DNA from: Desulfuromonadaceae bacterium
GTDB lineage: Bacteria > Desulfobacterota > Desulfuromonadia > Desulfuromonadales > Desulfuromonadaceae
Direction: 5' to 3'
Length of the DNA: 10,841 nucleotides
Assembly (NCBI GenBank): GCA_027065245.1
Contig: JAMOOS010000178.1
Coordinates: 1 to 10,841, forward strand
Position numbers and translations under genes: made by a program. Under the pieces are notes generated by a model. That model had not been told where the DNA came from and did no database searches. It saw nothing but the letters and a program-made list of their open reading frames with translations. Every line of letters starts with the position of its first letter. The stretch's first letter is position 1. Below are positions 1-6,023 of this stretch, piece after piece.

Positions 1-878
1 CCTTCTTTCATGGCGGCTACATCGTCGGCACTGCGCAGGGGCGGGCCCATTTTAGCATTGACATCGTAGCCGCGCACTGCTTCCTCGGTTAAGGTAAAGT
101 GATGCGGTGTAACCTCGCAGGTAACCCGCACACCGCGCTGTTTGGCGTCACGGATCAGTTCCACGGAACGACGGGTGGAAATGTGGCATACGTGCAGTCG
201 CGCTCCGGTCAGCTCCGCCAGCATCAGATCGCGGGCGATGGCGGCCGCTTCAGCCACCCACGGATTGCCCATCAGCCCAAGCTCGGTGGAGACGGCACCC
301 TCGTTCATCACGCCGCCACCCTTGATGATGGTATCTTCGGCATGAGTGATGATGGGCATGTCGAAAGCGTCGGCATACTGCATGGCGCGGCGCAACACTT
401 CACCGTTATCGACATTGAGCCCGTCGTCGGAAAAACCGACACAGCCAGCCTGCTGCAGATCGCCCATCTCCACCAGGGATTTGCCCTGTTGTCCCTTGGT
501 GATACTGCAGATGGGGAACACGTTGGCGTAGCCTTCGCAGCGCGCCTTGTTAATCATGTAGGTGGTAATGGCTTTGTTGTCGTTAACCGGCACGGTGTTG
601 GGCATACACGCCAGCGAGGTAAAACCGCCAGCGGCGGCGCTGCGGGTGCCGGTAACGATATCTTCCTTGTATTCGTGGCCGGGATCGCGCAGATGAACGT
701 GGATATCCACCAGCCCCGGTGTTACCAGCTTGCCGGTGGCATCGATAGTCCGGTCGGCGTCTGCATCAATGTTTGCGTTCACCGCAGCGATGGTACCATT
801 ATCAATCAGTACATCAAGTTTGTCGTCGATATTGTTGGCCGGATCGATAACGCGGCCATTTTTGATCAGTATTTTCAT
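1..878 (-). CDS. pyrC: Dihydroorotase, class I (3' end missing)
   Basis: Third step of de novo pyrimidine synthesis: reversible cyclisation of N-carbamoyl-aspartate to dihydroorotate in the cytoplasm. The frame is open from an ATG at 876-878 to the window edge, giving 292 residues; class I enzymes are about 420-430, so roughly the last third is outside. The N-terminal strand (MKILIKNGRVIDP) and the amidohydrolase metal motif DIHVHLRDPG (58-67, ligands H60 and H62) are typical. Further metal ligands are probably D152 in FSDDG, H179 in ITHAED and H232 in VCHIS. The substrate-contacting segment CMPNT is at 91-95. A GGGGTG stretch 6 nt upstream serves as a modest ribosome site. It lies 43 nt after pyrB, so it is the third gene of the pyrR-pyrB-pyrC operon. 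No frameshift is seen. Identity is secure; the symbol pyrC is used for this class in most genomes. Confidence 0.96.
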   Translation of the reverse strand, partial: MKILIKNGRVIDPANNIDDKLDVLIDNGTIAAVNANIDADADRTIDATGKLVTPGLVDIHVHLRDPGHEYKEDIVTGTRSAAAGGFTSLACMPNTVPVNDNKAITTYMINKARCEGYANVFPICSITKGQQGKSLVEMGDLQQAGCVGFSDDGLNVDNGEVLRRAMQYADAFDMPIITHAEDTIIKGGGVMNEGAVSTELGLMGNPWVAEAAAIARDLMLAELTGARLHVCHISTRRSVELIRDAKQRGVRVTCEVTPHHFTLTEEAVRGYDVNAKMGPPLRSADDVAAMKE

Positions 879-921
879 AACACACCCCGTGATAATATTT
901 GCTGAATAACTGCTCGGCTGG

Positions 922-1857
922 CTATTCCTCGTCACTGCCACCCAGCAGCAGATACAGCAGCGCCATTCGCACCGCCACGCCGTTTTCCACCTGCTCTAAA
1001 ATGACATTCTGTCCACCGTCGGCAACGTAGGAGGAGATCTCCACGCCGCGATTGAGGGGGCCGGGATGCATAACGATGGCGTCCGGTTTGGCCAGCTTGA
1101 CATTTTCGGTGTTGAGGGCAAAGAACTGGGCGTATTCGCGCAGAGTTGGCATCAGGGTGTTGCCCCCTTCCCGCTCCAGCTGGATACGCAGCATCATCAC
1201 CACGTCGGCATCTTTTATGGCGGCGTTGATATCGGTATATACCTCGGCACCCAACTCCTCCAGCCCCGGCGGCAGCATGGTGGCCGGTCCGGCCAGGCGC
1301 ACGGTAGCGCCCATGGTCTTGAGAGCGTGCAGGTTGGAGCGTGCCACCCGGCTGCGGGCGATATCACCGATAATGGCCACAGTAAGGCCCTCTATGCGCC
1401 CTTTGTGCTGACGCATGGTCATCAGATCGAGCAATGCCTGACTGGGATGTTCGTGAAAACCGTCACCGGCGTTGAGCACCGAACATCTGGTCAGGCGTTT
1501 GGCCAGGTAGTCGGGAGCGCCACTGCACGAATGGCGCATGACGATGGCGTCGGCATCCATGGCCTCAATATTTTTGGCGGTATCCTCCAGGGTTTCCCCC
1601 TTGGTTACCGATGAACCGGAAGCGGAGATATTGATGGTGTCTGCCGACATCCGCTTGCCGGCCAGCTCAAACGAGGTGCGGGTACGGGTGCTGTTCTCGT
1701 AAAACAGGTTGATGATGGTCTTGCCGCGCAGGGTGGGAACCTTTTTGATATCGCGCTGGTTCACCTCCTTGAAACGTTCGGCGGTATCGAGAATCAACTC
1801 GATATCGGCGCGGGAAAATTGCTTGGTGCTGATGATGTGCCGGTGTGCAAATGTCAT
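922..1857 (-). CDS. pyrB: Aspartate carbamoyltransferase catalytic subunit
   Basis: Condenses carbamoyl phosphate with aspartate to give carbamoyl-aspartate, the committed step of pyrimidine synthesis. The protein is 311 residues, the usual length of a complete catalytic chain. The carbamoyl-phosphate loop STRTRTSFE is at 56-64, the mobile loop lysine lies in SVTKGET (K86), H137 lies in HEHPSQ, and the aspartate-binding arm HPGPLNRGVEI is at 264-274. These separate it from ornithine carbamoyltransferase, which lacks the PLNRG signature. The ATG at 1857 follows an AGGAAGGAACAGGAAA purine run. It sits 38 nt downstream of pyrR and 43 nt upstream of pyrC, consistent with one transcript under PyrR control. 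No regulatory chain gene (pyrI) is adjacent, so the enzyme probably works as a plain trimer or with PyrC, as in many PyrR-containing bacteria; that last point is inference. Confidence 0.97.
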   Translation of the reverse strand: MTFAHRHIISTKQFSRADIELILDTAERFKEVNQRDIKKVPTLRGKTIINLFYENSTRTRTSFELAGKRMSADTINISASGSSVTKGETLEDTAKNIEAMDADAIVMRHSCSGAPDYLAKRLTRCSVLNAGDGFHEHPSQALLDLMTMRQHKGRIEGLTVAIIGDIARSRVARSNLHALKTMGATVRLAGPATMLPPGLEELGAEVYTDINAAIKDADVVMMLRIQLEREGGNTLMPTLREYAQFFALNTENVKLAKPDAIVMHPGPLNRGVEISSYVADGGQNVILEQVENGVAVRMALLYLLLGGSDEE

Positions 1858-1895
1858 TTTCCTGTTCCTTCCTCATCCTTTATGGGCATAACGAC

Positions 1896-2435
1896 TCAAG
1901 ACGGTTTTATCAGACGTACTTCGAGGGGATTGCCGTCGTCATCAAACAGCACCTCAATCTGCTCATCACGCGCCGAGGGAACATTGCGACCGACAAAATC
2001 GGCGCGGATAGGCAGTTCGCGGTGGCCGCGATCGATGAGTACCGCCAGTTGAATACTGCTGGGGCGACCCATATCAACCAAAGCGTCCATGGCGGCGCGA
2101 ATGGTGCGGCCGGTGTACAGCACTTCGTCCACCAGCACCACGTGGCAGTTGTCGATGGCAAAGGGGATGTCGGTTTTCCCCACCGGGCGTACTTCACCGC
2201 TGCCGATATCGTCGCGGTACATGGTTACATCCACTGCTCCCTGGGGAATATCAACACCTTCGATGGCACTGATCTTTTCGCGCAGCATCCGCGCCAAATG
2301 ATCGCCGCCGCTGCGGATACCGATAAGTACCAGATTGGCACAACCGTTGTTTTTCTCCAGAATCTCGTGAGCAATTCTGGTTATGGCTCTGGTTATGGCG
2401 CTGTTGTCAAGAATGACAGTCTCAATGGCGGCCAT
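1896..2435 (-). CDS. pyrR: PyrR: pyr operon RNA-binding attenuator / uracil phosphoribosyltransferase
   Basis: PyrR binds pyr mRNA leaders when charged with UMP or UTP and promotes transcription termination; many members also convert uracil and PRPP to UMP. The protein is 179 residues, the normal length. The PRPP-binding signature VVLVDEVLYTGRTI is at 99-112, RSGG at 41-44 is the pyrophosphate loop, and the DRGHRELPIRADFVG segment (135-149) is characteristic of PyrR as opposed to other phosphoribosyltransferases. The start ATG (2433-2435) has a strong GGAGGGA ribosome site 5 nt upstream. It is first in the operon, directly behind a leader that carries a PyrR binding loop, a possible antiterminator and a terminator, so it should be autoregulated. 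A 44-codon leader ORF ends 2 nt before its start, allowing translational coupling. The uracil phosphoribosyltransferase activity is assumed from the intact signature. Confidence 0.96.
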   Translation of the reverse strand: MAAIETVILDNSAITRAITRIAHEILEKNNGCANLVLIGIRSGGDHLARMLREKISAIEGVDIPQGAVDVTMYRDDIGSGEVRPVGKTDIPFAIDNCHVVLVDEVLYTGRTIRAAMDALVDMGRPSSIQLAVLIDRGHRELPIRADFVGRNVPSARDEQIEVLFDDDGNPLEVRLIKPS

Positions 2436-2437
2436 CG

Positions 2438-2572
2438 CTATCCCTCCGTATTTTCCGGGCTGAAAACGGGCAAAAAAATACCTCTCCTCCGGATAAAGCT
2501 CCGGGGAAAGGTCTCTTGTCTATACACTCTGATTGAACGGGCGACAAGCGCGCCGTATTGATTATGGTACAT
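2438..2572 (-). CDS. Possible pyr leader peptide ORF, 44 codons
   Basis: An ATG at 2570-2572 is preceded by AAAGGTGAT, whose AGGTGAT part matches the extended Shine-Dalgarno consensus. The ORF runs 44 codons through the upper leader, across both arms and the U-tract of the intrinsic terminator, and stops (TAG, 2438-2440) 2 nt before the pyrR ATG. The product begins MYHNQYGALVARS and ends PVFSPENTEG, is rich in arginine, and resembles nothing I recognise. The arrangement recalls enterobacterial pyrBI attenuation, where a leader ORF reads over the terminator and the moving ribosome prevents hairpin formation. The frame also extends upstream to a GTG at 2629, but that start has its purines too close. 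It could be a chance ORF; translation has not been shown. Confidence 0.45.
   Translation of the reverse strand: MYHNQYGALVARSIRVYRQETFPRSFIRRRGIFLPVFSPENTEG
2472..2512 (-). terminator. Intrinsic terminator (attenuator) in the pyr leader
   Basis: In the transcript, ACCTTTCC-CCGG (2512-2501) pairs with CCGGAGGAGAGGT (2492-2480) around an 8-nt loop, with one U-G wobble and one bulge. Seven consecutive U residues follow almost directly (2478-2472). It lies about 36 nt before the pyrR start, inside the leader, so it acts as an attenuator and not as an end-of-operon terminator. Its 5' arm (2505-2512) is also complementary to the strand next to the PyrR binding loop. Confidence 0.88.
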
Positions 2573-2587
2573 AAAATCACCTTTGCC
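2505..2587 (-). promoter_or_regulatory. Candidate antiterminator pairing in the pyr leader
   Basis: The transcript segment GGCAAAGGT (2587-2579), which begins with the last three bases of the PyrR binding loop, can pair with ACCTTTCC (2512-2505): six contiguous pairs, a bulged C, then two G-C pairs. ACCTTTCC is the 5' arm of the terminator. Antiterminator and terminator are therefore mutually exclusive, and a closed binding loop (PyrR-bound) would disfavour the antiterminator. This is the Bacillus-type logic. The pairing was found by eye and no folding energy was computed. Confidence 0.65.
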
Positions 2588-2604
2588 AACCTCTCTGGAT
2601 CGGC
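2585..2604 (-). promoter_or_regulatory. PyrR binding loop (anti-antiterminator)
   Basis: The transcript contains GATCCAGAGAGGTT, matching the Bacillus PyrR-binding consensus ARUCCNGNGAGGYU at 13 of 14 positions. The hairpin is GCCGA, a bulged U, CC, loop AGAGA, then GG and UUGGC. This reproduces the known bulged stem-loop with the conserved purine loop. It lies about 40 nt after the predicted transcription start and immediately before the antiterminator strand and the leader-ORF ribosome site. Together with pyrR as first gene, this supports autoregulation. Confidence 0.9.
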
Positions 2605-2652
2605 TTAAAAGGGAATTGACGGGAAACACGCCCCCTGCACTAAACTAACGAA

Positions 2653-2681
2653 ACCATACGCAATCACCTCAGGCAAGTCAA
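2653..2681 (-). promoter_or_regulatory. Sigma70-type promoter of the pyrRBC operon
   Basis: On the minus strand the -35 is TTGACT (2681-2676) and the -10 is TATGGT (2658-2653), separated by exactly 17 bp. The start would be near A2646, giving a leader of about 210 nt that contains all the attenuator elements in the expected order. The -10 is imperfect (TATGGT versus TATAAT). Confidence 0.7.
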
Positions 2682-2719
2682 GAAAAACTCCGCTGCAGCA
2701 ATCGGACTGGAAGATATTG

Positions 2720-2749
2720 TTGCTATCGTTGGCTAAAGCTGTTTATAAT
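2720..2749 (+). promoter_or_regulatory. Promoter of the zinc-ribbon/pilin operon
   Basis: A perfect TATAAT (2744-2749) is preceded by TTGCTA (2720-2725) at 18 bp. Transcription would start near 2756, giving a short leader of about 27 nt before the GTG at 2783. It is divergent from the pyr promoter, with 38 bp between the two -35 boxes. The only thing I see in that gap (2682-2719) is the 8-bp palindrome GCTGCAGC at 2692-2699. A sigma54 site was looked for, because many pilin genes use one, but none was apparent. Confidence 0.6.
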
Positions 2750-2782
2750 ACCGCAATTAATTTTTACACAGGGAGCATTTTA

Positions 2783-3352
2783 GTGAAAATCGAACAGAAA
2801 AAGTATGTAAATTGCCAACGCTGTGGAGCCAGCATTCTTGAACAATGTGCCGTTGAAGATGATGGGTTGTTGCTATGCGGTGACTGCATCGCCAAAGGAA
2901 CCAGCAAGCAGTATGTCGAAGCAGAACGGAAAGCGTCAGAGAAACGGCAGCAGGCTTACGCTGAAGAACATAAAAAACTGGCAAAAAGGCAGAAAAAACG
3001 CGCAATTATCTGCCTCCTGCTCGCCTTGACGGCCTTTAGCGGAGCGCAATGGTTTATGGCACAAAACAAACCGGAGCCAGTTAAGAACGCCGACATAGAT
3101 TTCAGCAAGGATCTATACTCCGCACAGGCATTGATTGTTGTCGGGCTGGATAAATACGCTTCCATAACCGGCAAACTACCTGCAAACTTGCATGAACTGA
3201 TTATCAGAAAATGTGTCCCTTATCCGGTTAGCAAAGCGTTTCCCCTCTTTAAGTATCGCAGGATAGATAACAATACCTATGAATTGGAAAAAATAAATGC
3301 TGCCCAGACGCAGTCGAACAGCGAGGACAATGATGCAGCAAAAGAAAAATAA
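2783..3352 (+). CDS. Zinc-ribbon, single-TM protein with pilin-like C-terminal domain
   Basis: I do not recognise a named family. Starting at the GTG (2783), with GGGAG 7 nt upstream, the protein has 189 residues. Residues 11-35 form a four-cysteine zinc ribbon (C11, C14, C32, C35). Residues 43-73 are highly charged, probably a coiled coil, and end in a basic KRQKKR patch. Residues 74-93 are hydrophobic, one membrane segment with an N-inside orientation by the positive-inside rule. Residues 105-170 (KYASITGKLPANLHELI, then FKYRRIDNNTYEL) resemble the globular half of pseudopilins such as GspG, where a helix is followed by a G-x-x-P turn. The tail is polar. No prepilin cleavage site is present. 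The next gene, a true prepilin, overlaps its 3' end by 20 nt. A role in assembling, anchoring or regulating that pilin is inference. An in-frame TTG at 2717 lies on the promoter and is rejected as start. Confidence 0.85.
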   Translation: MKIEQKKYVNCQRCGASILEQCAVEDDGLLLCGDCIAKGTSKQYVEAERKASEKRQQAYAEEHKKLAKRQKKRAIICLLLALTAFSGAQWFMAQNKPEPVKNADIDFSKDLYSAQALIVVGLDKYASITGKLPANLHELIIRKCVPYPVSKAFPLFKYRRIDNNTYELEKINAAQTQSNSEDNDAAKEK

Positions 3353-3815
3353 ACAGGCTGGATATACTCTGATAGAGCTGCTAACAGTTGTGACGATAAT
3401 CGGTATACTTGCGTCCATCGCCATCCCCAACTACAAGGGATATCGCGACAAGGCCAAGATGGTTACTGTCAACACAACACTGCGCCAGATACGTCTGGCC
3501 CAGGAGGTGTACTGGACTGATCATAAAATGTATTTCCCCGATCCATCGGCACCGATTGTGGACCAAAGCGGCTCTCTGACTGTTGCCGGTCTGGATATGA
3601 AGATATACCTTCCCCACGGGCAAAAATACAGTATTGCAACACTTGACGACTCGACCAACAATAAAAAGTCTTACACAGTAGTTATCGAAACAGACTTCGA
3701 CCGCAATCAGAACGGGGTAAATGATCAGTATCTGTATACCAGAGTGGTAGACAACAGCGGTGCAGTAATCAGTGAAACTGATATATCCCCGCTAAAACCA
3801 GTTACCGGAACATAG
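3333..3815 (+). CDS. Type IV pilin / pseudopilin with class III signal peptide
   Basis: The 160-residue protein has a short basic leader (MQQKKNKQAG) followed by YTLIELLTVVTIIGILASIA. This is the classical prepilin signature: cleavage after G10, aromatic Y11 at mature +1, the conserved glutamate E15 at mature +5, and a hydrophobic helix to about residue 31, ending IPNY. The mature chain would be 150 residues. The globular part holds no cysteine pair but has a Dx-Dx-Nx-NG-xxD loop (121-131, DFDRNQNGVND) that looks like a calcium-binding turn. The second ATG (3333) is chosen over 3330 because AGGA then sits 5 nt upstream; the start overlaps the previous gene by 20 nt, suggesting coupled translation. 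It could be a minor pilin, a T2SS-type pseudopilin or a main pilin. No pilB/C/D/T or gsp genes are in the window, so the machinery must be encoded elsewhere. It ends 8 nt from the mutM stop, tail to tail, with no visible terminator. Confidence 0.9.
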   Translation: MQQKKNKQAGYTLIELLTVVTIIGILASIAIPNYKGYRDKAKMVTVNTTLRQIRLAQEVYWTDHKMYFPDPSAPIVDQSGSLTVAGLDMKIYLPHGQKYSIATLDDSTNNKKSYTVVIETDFDRNQNGVNDQYLYTRVVDNSGAVISETDISPLKPVTGT

Positions 3816-3823
3816 CATACCTA

Positions 3824-4648
3824 CTACAGCAAACGCTGGCAGCAGGGACAGAAAAACGCGCTGCGTTGCCCTATCCGCTCGCAGCGCAGAGCGGTGCCGC
3901 AGCGCAGGCACGGCTGGCCGGTGCGGCCATAGACGAACAGTTGCTGTTGAAAGTAGCCGGGGTCGCCGTGGCCGTTGACAAAATCCTGCAGGGTGGTTCC
4001 ACCGGCGGCTATGGCGGCGCGCAGTACCTGCTGAACAATTGCTACCAGTTGCCCGCACTGTTGCAGTGAAAGGTGTCCGGCGCGGCTGCGCGGATGGATA
4101 CCGGCCTTGAACAACGCCTCGTTGGCGTAAATATTCCCCACCCCCACCACAATATGACTATCCATCAAAAAGGTTTTGATGGCACGGCGGCTGTTACGCG
4201 ATACCTCGAACAGATAGGCGGCACTAAAGTCCGCGCCGAGGGGCTCCGGCCCCAACCGGCTTAACAGGCGATGCCGCTGCGGATCGTCACCGGGGTGCCA
4301 TAACACCAGGCCGAAGCGACGCGGATCGTTGAAGCGCAGGCAACTGCCATCACTGAAGACAAAGTCAACATGGTCGTGCTTGCCCGGTGTGGCGACTCGC
4401 TCCTGCCAGCACAACCGTCCCGACATCCCCAAATGAAACAGCACCGTACCGGCGCCAAAGCTCCACAGCAGGTATTTGGCACGGCGCTCAAGAGCGGTGG
4501 CAGAACTGCCGGCCAGTAGCTGCGGCAACTCCTTTGGCACCGGATAGCGCAGCCGGGGCTGATGGATGTGTACCGTTGCCACCTCTGTGCCGACAATAAT
4601 GTTGGCCAGTCCGTTGCGGACAGTTTCTACTTCCGGCAATTCCGGCAT
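3824..4648 (-). CDS. mutM: Formamidopyrimidine-DNA glycosylase (MutM/Fpg)
   Basis: Base-excision repair enzyme that removes 8-oxoguanine and formamidopyrimidines and cleaves the abasic site by beta,delta-elimination. It has 274 residues, full length. The N-terminus MPELPEVETV supplies the catalytic Pro2 (after Met removal) and Glu3. Lys58 in RRAKYL is the conserved active-site lysine. Met75, Arg111 and Phe112 are the expected strand-opening residues. The helix-two-turn-helix GVGNIYANEALF is at 169-180. The zinc finger uses C247, C250, C267 and C270, with R262 as the DNA-contacting arginine. One small oddity is RSA where RST, RAT or RGT is usual, and an extra cysteine (C269) beside the last ligand. 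A GAGGAA ribosome site lies 7 nt upstream of the ATG. It is the last gene of the minus-strand array, 22 nt behind the SEC-C gene, and converges on the pilin gene. Confidence 0.97.
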   Translation of the reverse strand: MPELPEVETVRNGLANIIVGTEVATVHIHQPRLRYPVPKELPQLLAGSSATALERRAKYLLWSFGAGTVLFHLGMSGRLCWQERVATPGKHDHVDFVFSDGSCLRFNDPRRFGLVLWHPGDDPQRHRLLSRLGPEPLGADFSAAYLFEVSRNSRRAIKTFLMDSHIVVGVGNIYANEALFKAGIHPRSRAGHLSLQQCGQLVAIVQQVLRAAIAAGGTTLQDFVNGHGDPGYFQQQLFVYGRTGQPCLRCGTALRCERIGQRSAFFCPCCQRLL

Positions 4649-4670
4649 TATCAGGTTCCTCTGTTTTTAA

Positions 4671-5168
4671 CTACAAAAAAACACCGCGCGCGGCTACTTC
4701 CCGCATGGTTATCTCATCTGCGCCGCACGATGCCTCGCTGCATGGCAACCGGTAACTACTCAGGTAACGCCAACAGCGATCTTCCCGGGCAAAACAGGAC
4801 AGCTCAAAATATTCCTCGTTGGCGGCGGCGGTGGCGACACGCAGATAAAACAGCACCCACGCCTTACCGTCGTCGCTTTCGTCAGCACAGATAATCCGGC
4901 ATTCTTCGATGGAAAAACCGCTGTTCAGCGTTGCCAGGCCATAGGCGATATATTCGTCACGGTCTGGAAAACTGTTGCGGAAGGCGGAAGTAGAATGGTA
5001 GGTGGCATAGATAAAGGCAAAATCGTTACGCTGGAACGCCTGTGCCCGCGCCAGTACCAACTGAGATGGCGTCATCCCGTAGCCGGGTACGGTAACATCG
5101 CTGCCCAGACAGCATTTTTTATATTTTTTACCACTGCCACACGGGCACGGATCGTTGCGTCCACTCAT
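4671..5168 (-). CDS. SEC-C motif protein with YchJ-like (NTF2-fold) domain
   Basis: 165 residues. The N-terminus NDPCPCGSGKKYKKCC is a textbook SEC-C zinc motif (C8, C10, C19, C20), the same module found at the SecA C-terminus, where it binds Zn and SecB. Residues 33-140 (TPSQLVLARAQAFQRNDFAF, then YLRVATA and the WRYLSSY strand) resemble the YchJ/UPF0225 middle domain, an NTF2-like fold of unknown function. E. coli YchJ has SEC-C at both ends; here only the N-terminal copy remains. The start lies 8 nt after the permease stop and has no clear ribosome site, so translation may be coupled. The C-terminus is short and ends ARGVFL. Biochemical function is unknown; a binding or chaperone-like role is a guess. 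Confidence 0.85.
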   Translation of the reverse strand: MSGRNDPCPCGSGKKYKKCCLGSDVTVPGYGMTPSQLVLARAQAFQRNDFAFIYATYHSTSAFRNSFPDRDEYIAYGLATLNSGFSIEECRIICADESDDGKAWVLFYLRVATAAANEEYFELSCFAREDRCWRYLSSYRLPCSEASCGADEITMREVAARGVFL

Positions 5169-5176
5169 GGGGATAA

Positions 5177-6007
5177 TCAGTGCTTTAAACGCGGGTCAAG
5201 GGCATCGCGCAACCCCTCGCCGAGCAGATTATAGCCCAGTACCGTTATCAGTATTGCCAGACCGGGAAACACCGACAGCCACCAGGCGCTGCCCAGGGTT
5301 TGCTTGCCGACGATGAGCATATTGCCCCATGATGGTGTCGGCGGCTGCACCCCGATACCGAGAAACGACAGGGAACTTTCGGTGAGGATGGCCCCCGCTA
5401 CCCCCAGCGCCGCCGAAACCAGTACCGGTGATAAGGCGTTGGGAAGAATATGGCGAAAAATAATGCGGGCGTCACTGGCGCCAAGGGAACGTACCGCCAG
5501 AACAAAATCGCGCTGGCGCAGGGAGAGGAACTCCGCCCGCACCAATCGCGCCACTCCCATCCAGCTGGTAAGGCCGATGATGATCATAATGTTCCAGATG
5601 GATGGCTCTAAAAAAGCGATAACCGCCAGGATGAGAAAGAAGGACGGGAAGCACAGCATAATATCGACAAAACGCATGATAACGCCATCGACCCAGCCGG
5701 AATAATAACCGGCTAAAGCGCCAAAAAACACGCCGACAACGGTGGCGATGCCAACGGCGACAAAGCCCACCAGCAGCGAGATGCGCGCACCGTAAGCGAT
5801 GCGGGCAAACACGTCGCGCCCCAGATCGTCGGTGCCCAGCCAGGCGTCGGCGCCCGGCGGTTGCAACTGGCGTGATATATCCACCGCCGCCGGATCGGCA
5901 CAGATCAGCGGTGCCGCCAGCGCCAGCACCACCATCACGGCGATCATGGCCAGCCCGGCCATGGCCATTTTGTTGGCGCATATTCGTTTAAACACTGTAT
6001 CTGCCAT
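5177..6007 (-). CDS. Peptide/nickel-type ABC transporter permease (OppC/DppC family)
   Basis: Inner-membrane permease subunit for import of peptides or similar solutes. 276 residues from the ATG at 6007; an adjacent TTG at 6010 is a less likely start. The order is typical of the C subunit: N-terminal membrane helix (14-35), periplasmic loop with the family motif WLGTDDLGRDVFARI (56-70), core helices from about 76 to 156, the cytoplasmic EAA coupling loop (about 171-190, RSLGASDARIIFRHILPN) that contacts the ATPase, then SLSFLGIGVQPPTPSWG (212-228) and final helices to about 266. Such permeases normally sit beside a B permease, one or two ATPases and a binding protein. None of these is here; its neighbours are the ApgM-type gene and a SEC-C gene. 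No Shine-Dalgarno is evident and the 21-nt gap upstream carries inverted repeats. Substrate cannot be assigned. Confidence 0.93.
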   Translation of the reverse strand: MADTVFKRICANKMAMAGLAMIAVMVVLALAAPLICADPAAVDISRQLQPPGADAWLGTDDLGRDVFARIAYGARISLLVGFVAVGIATVVGVFFGALAGYYSGWVDGVIMRFVDIMLCFPSFFLILAVIAFLEPSIWNIMIIIGLTSWMGVARLVRAEFLSLRQRDFVLAVRSLGASDARIIFRHILPNALSPVLVSAALGVAGAILTESSLSFLGIGVQPPTPSWGNMLIVGKQTLGSAWWLSVFPGLAILITVLGYNLLGEGLRDALDPRLKH

Positions 6008-6023
6008 CAATTAACCATTGACT

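Noticed and set aside
99..905. Long plus-strand ORF (268 codons) opposite pyrC
   Set aside because: It is antisense to a clearly conserved dihydroorotase frame, its product has no recognisable motifs, and it is explained by codon bias on the other strand.
2515..2548. CTTGTC/GACAAG hairpin in the pyr leader, considered as the antiterminator or PyrR site
   Set aside because: The loop is 22 nt and lacks the PyrR consensus. The true consensus lies at 2585-2604 and a better antiterminator pairing exists; at most it is a minor pausing structure.
2438..2629. Longer 63-codon version of the pyr leader ORF starting at GTG 2629
   Set aside because: The purine run sits too close to the GTG, and ribosomes would then cross the PyrR loop. 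The ATG at 2572 with its AGGTGAT site is the better start.
2717..2782. N-terminal extension of the zinc-ribbon protein from TTG 2717
   Set aside because: It would place the coding start on the -35/-10 region, has no ribosome site, and the GTG at 2783 has a well-spaced GGGAG.
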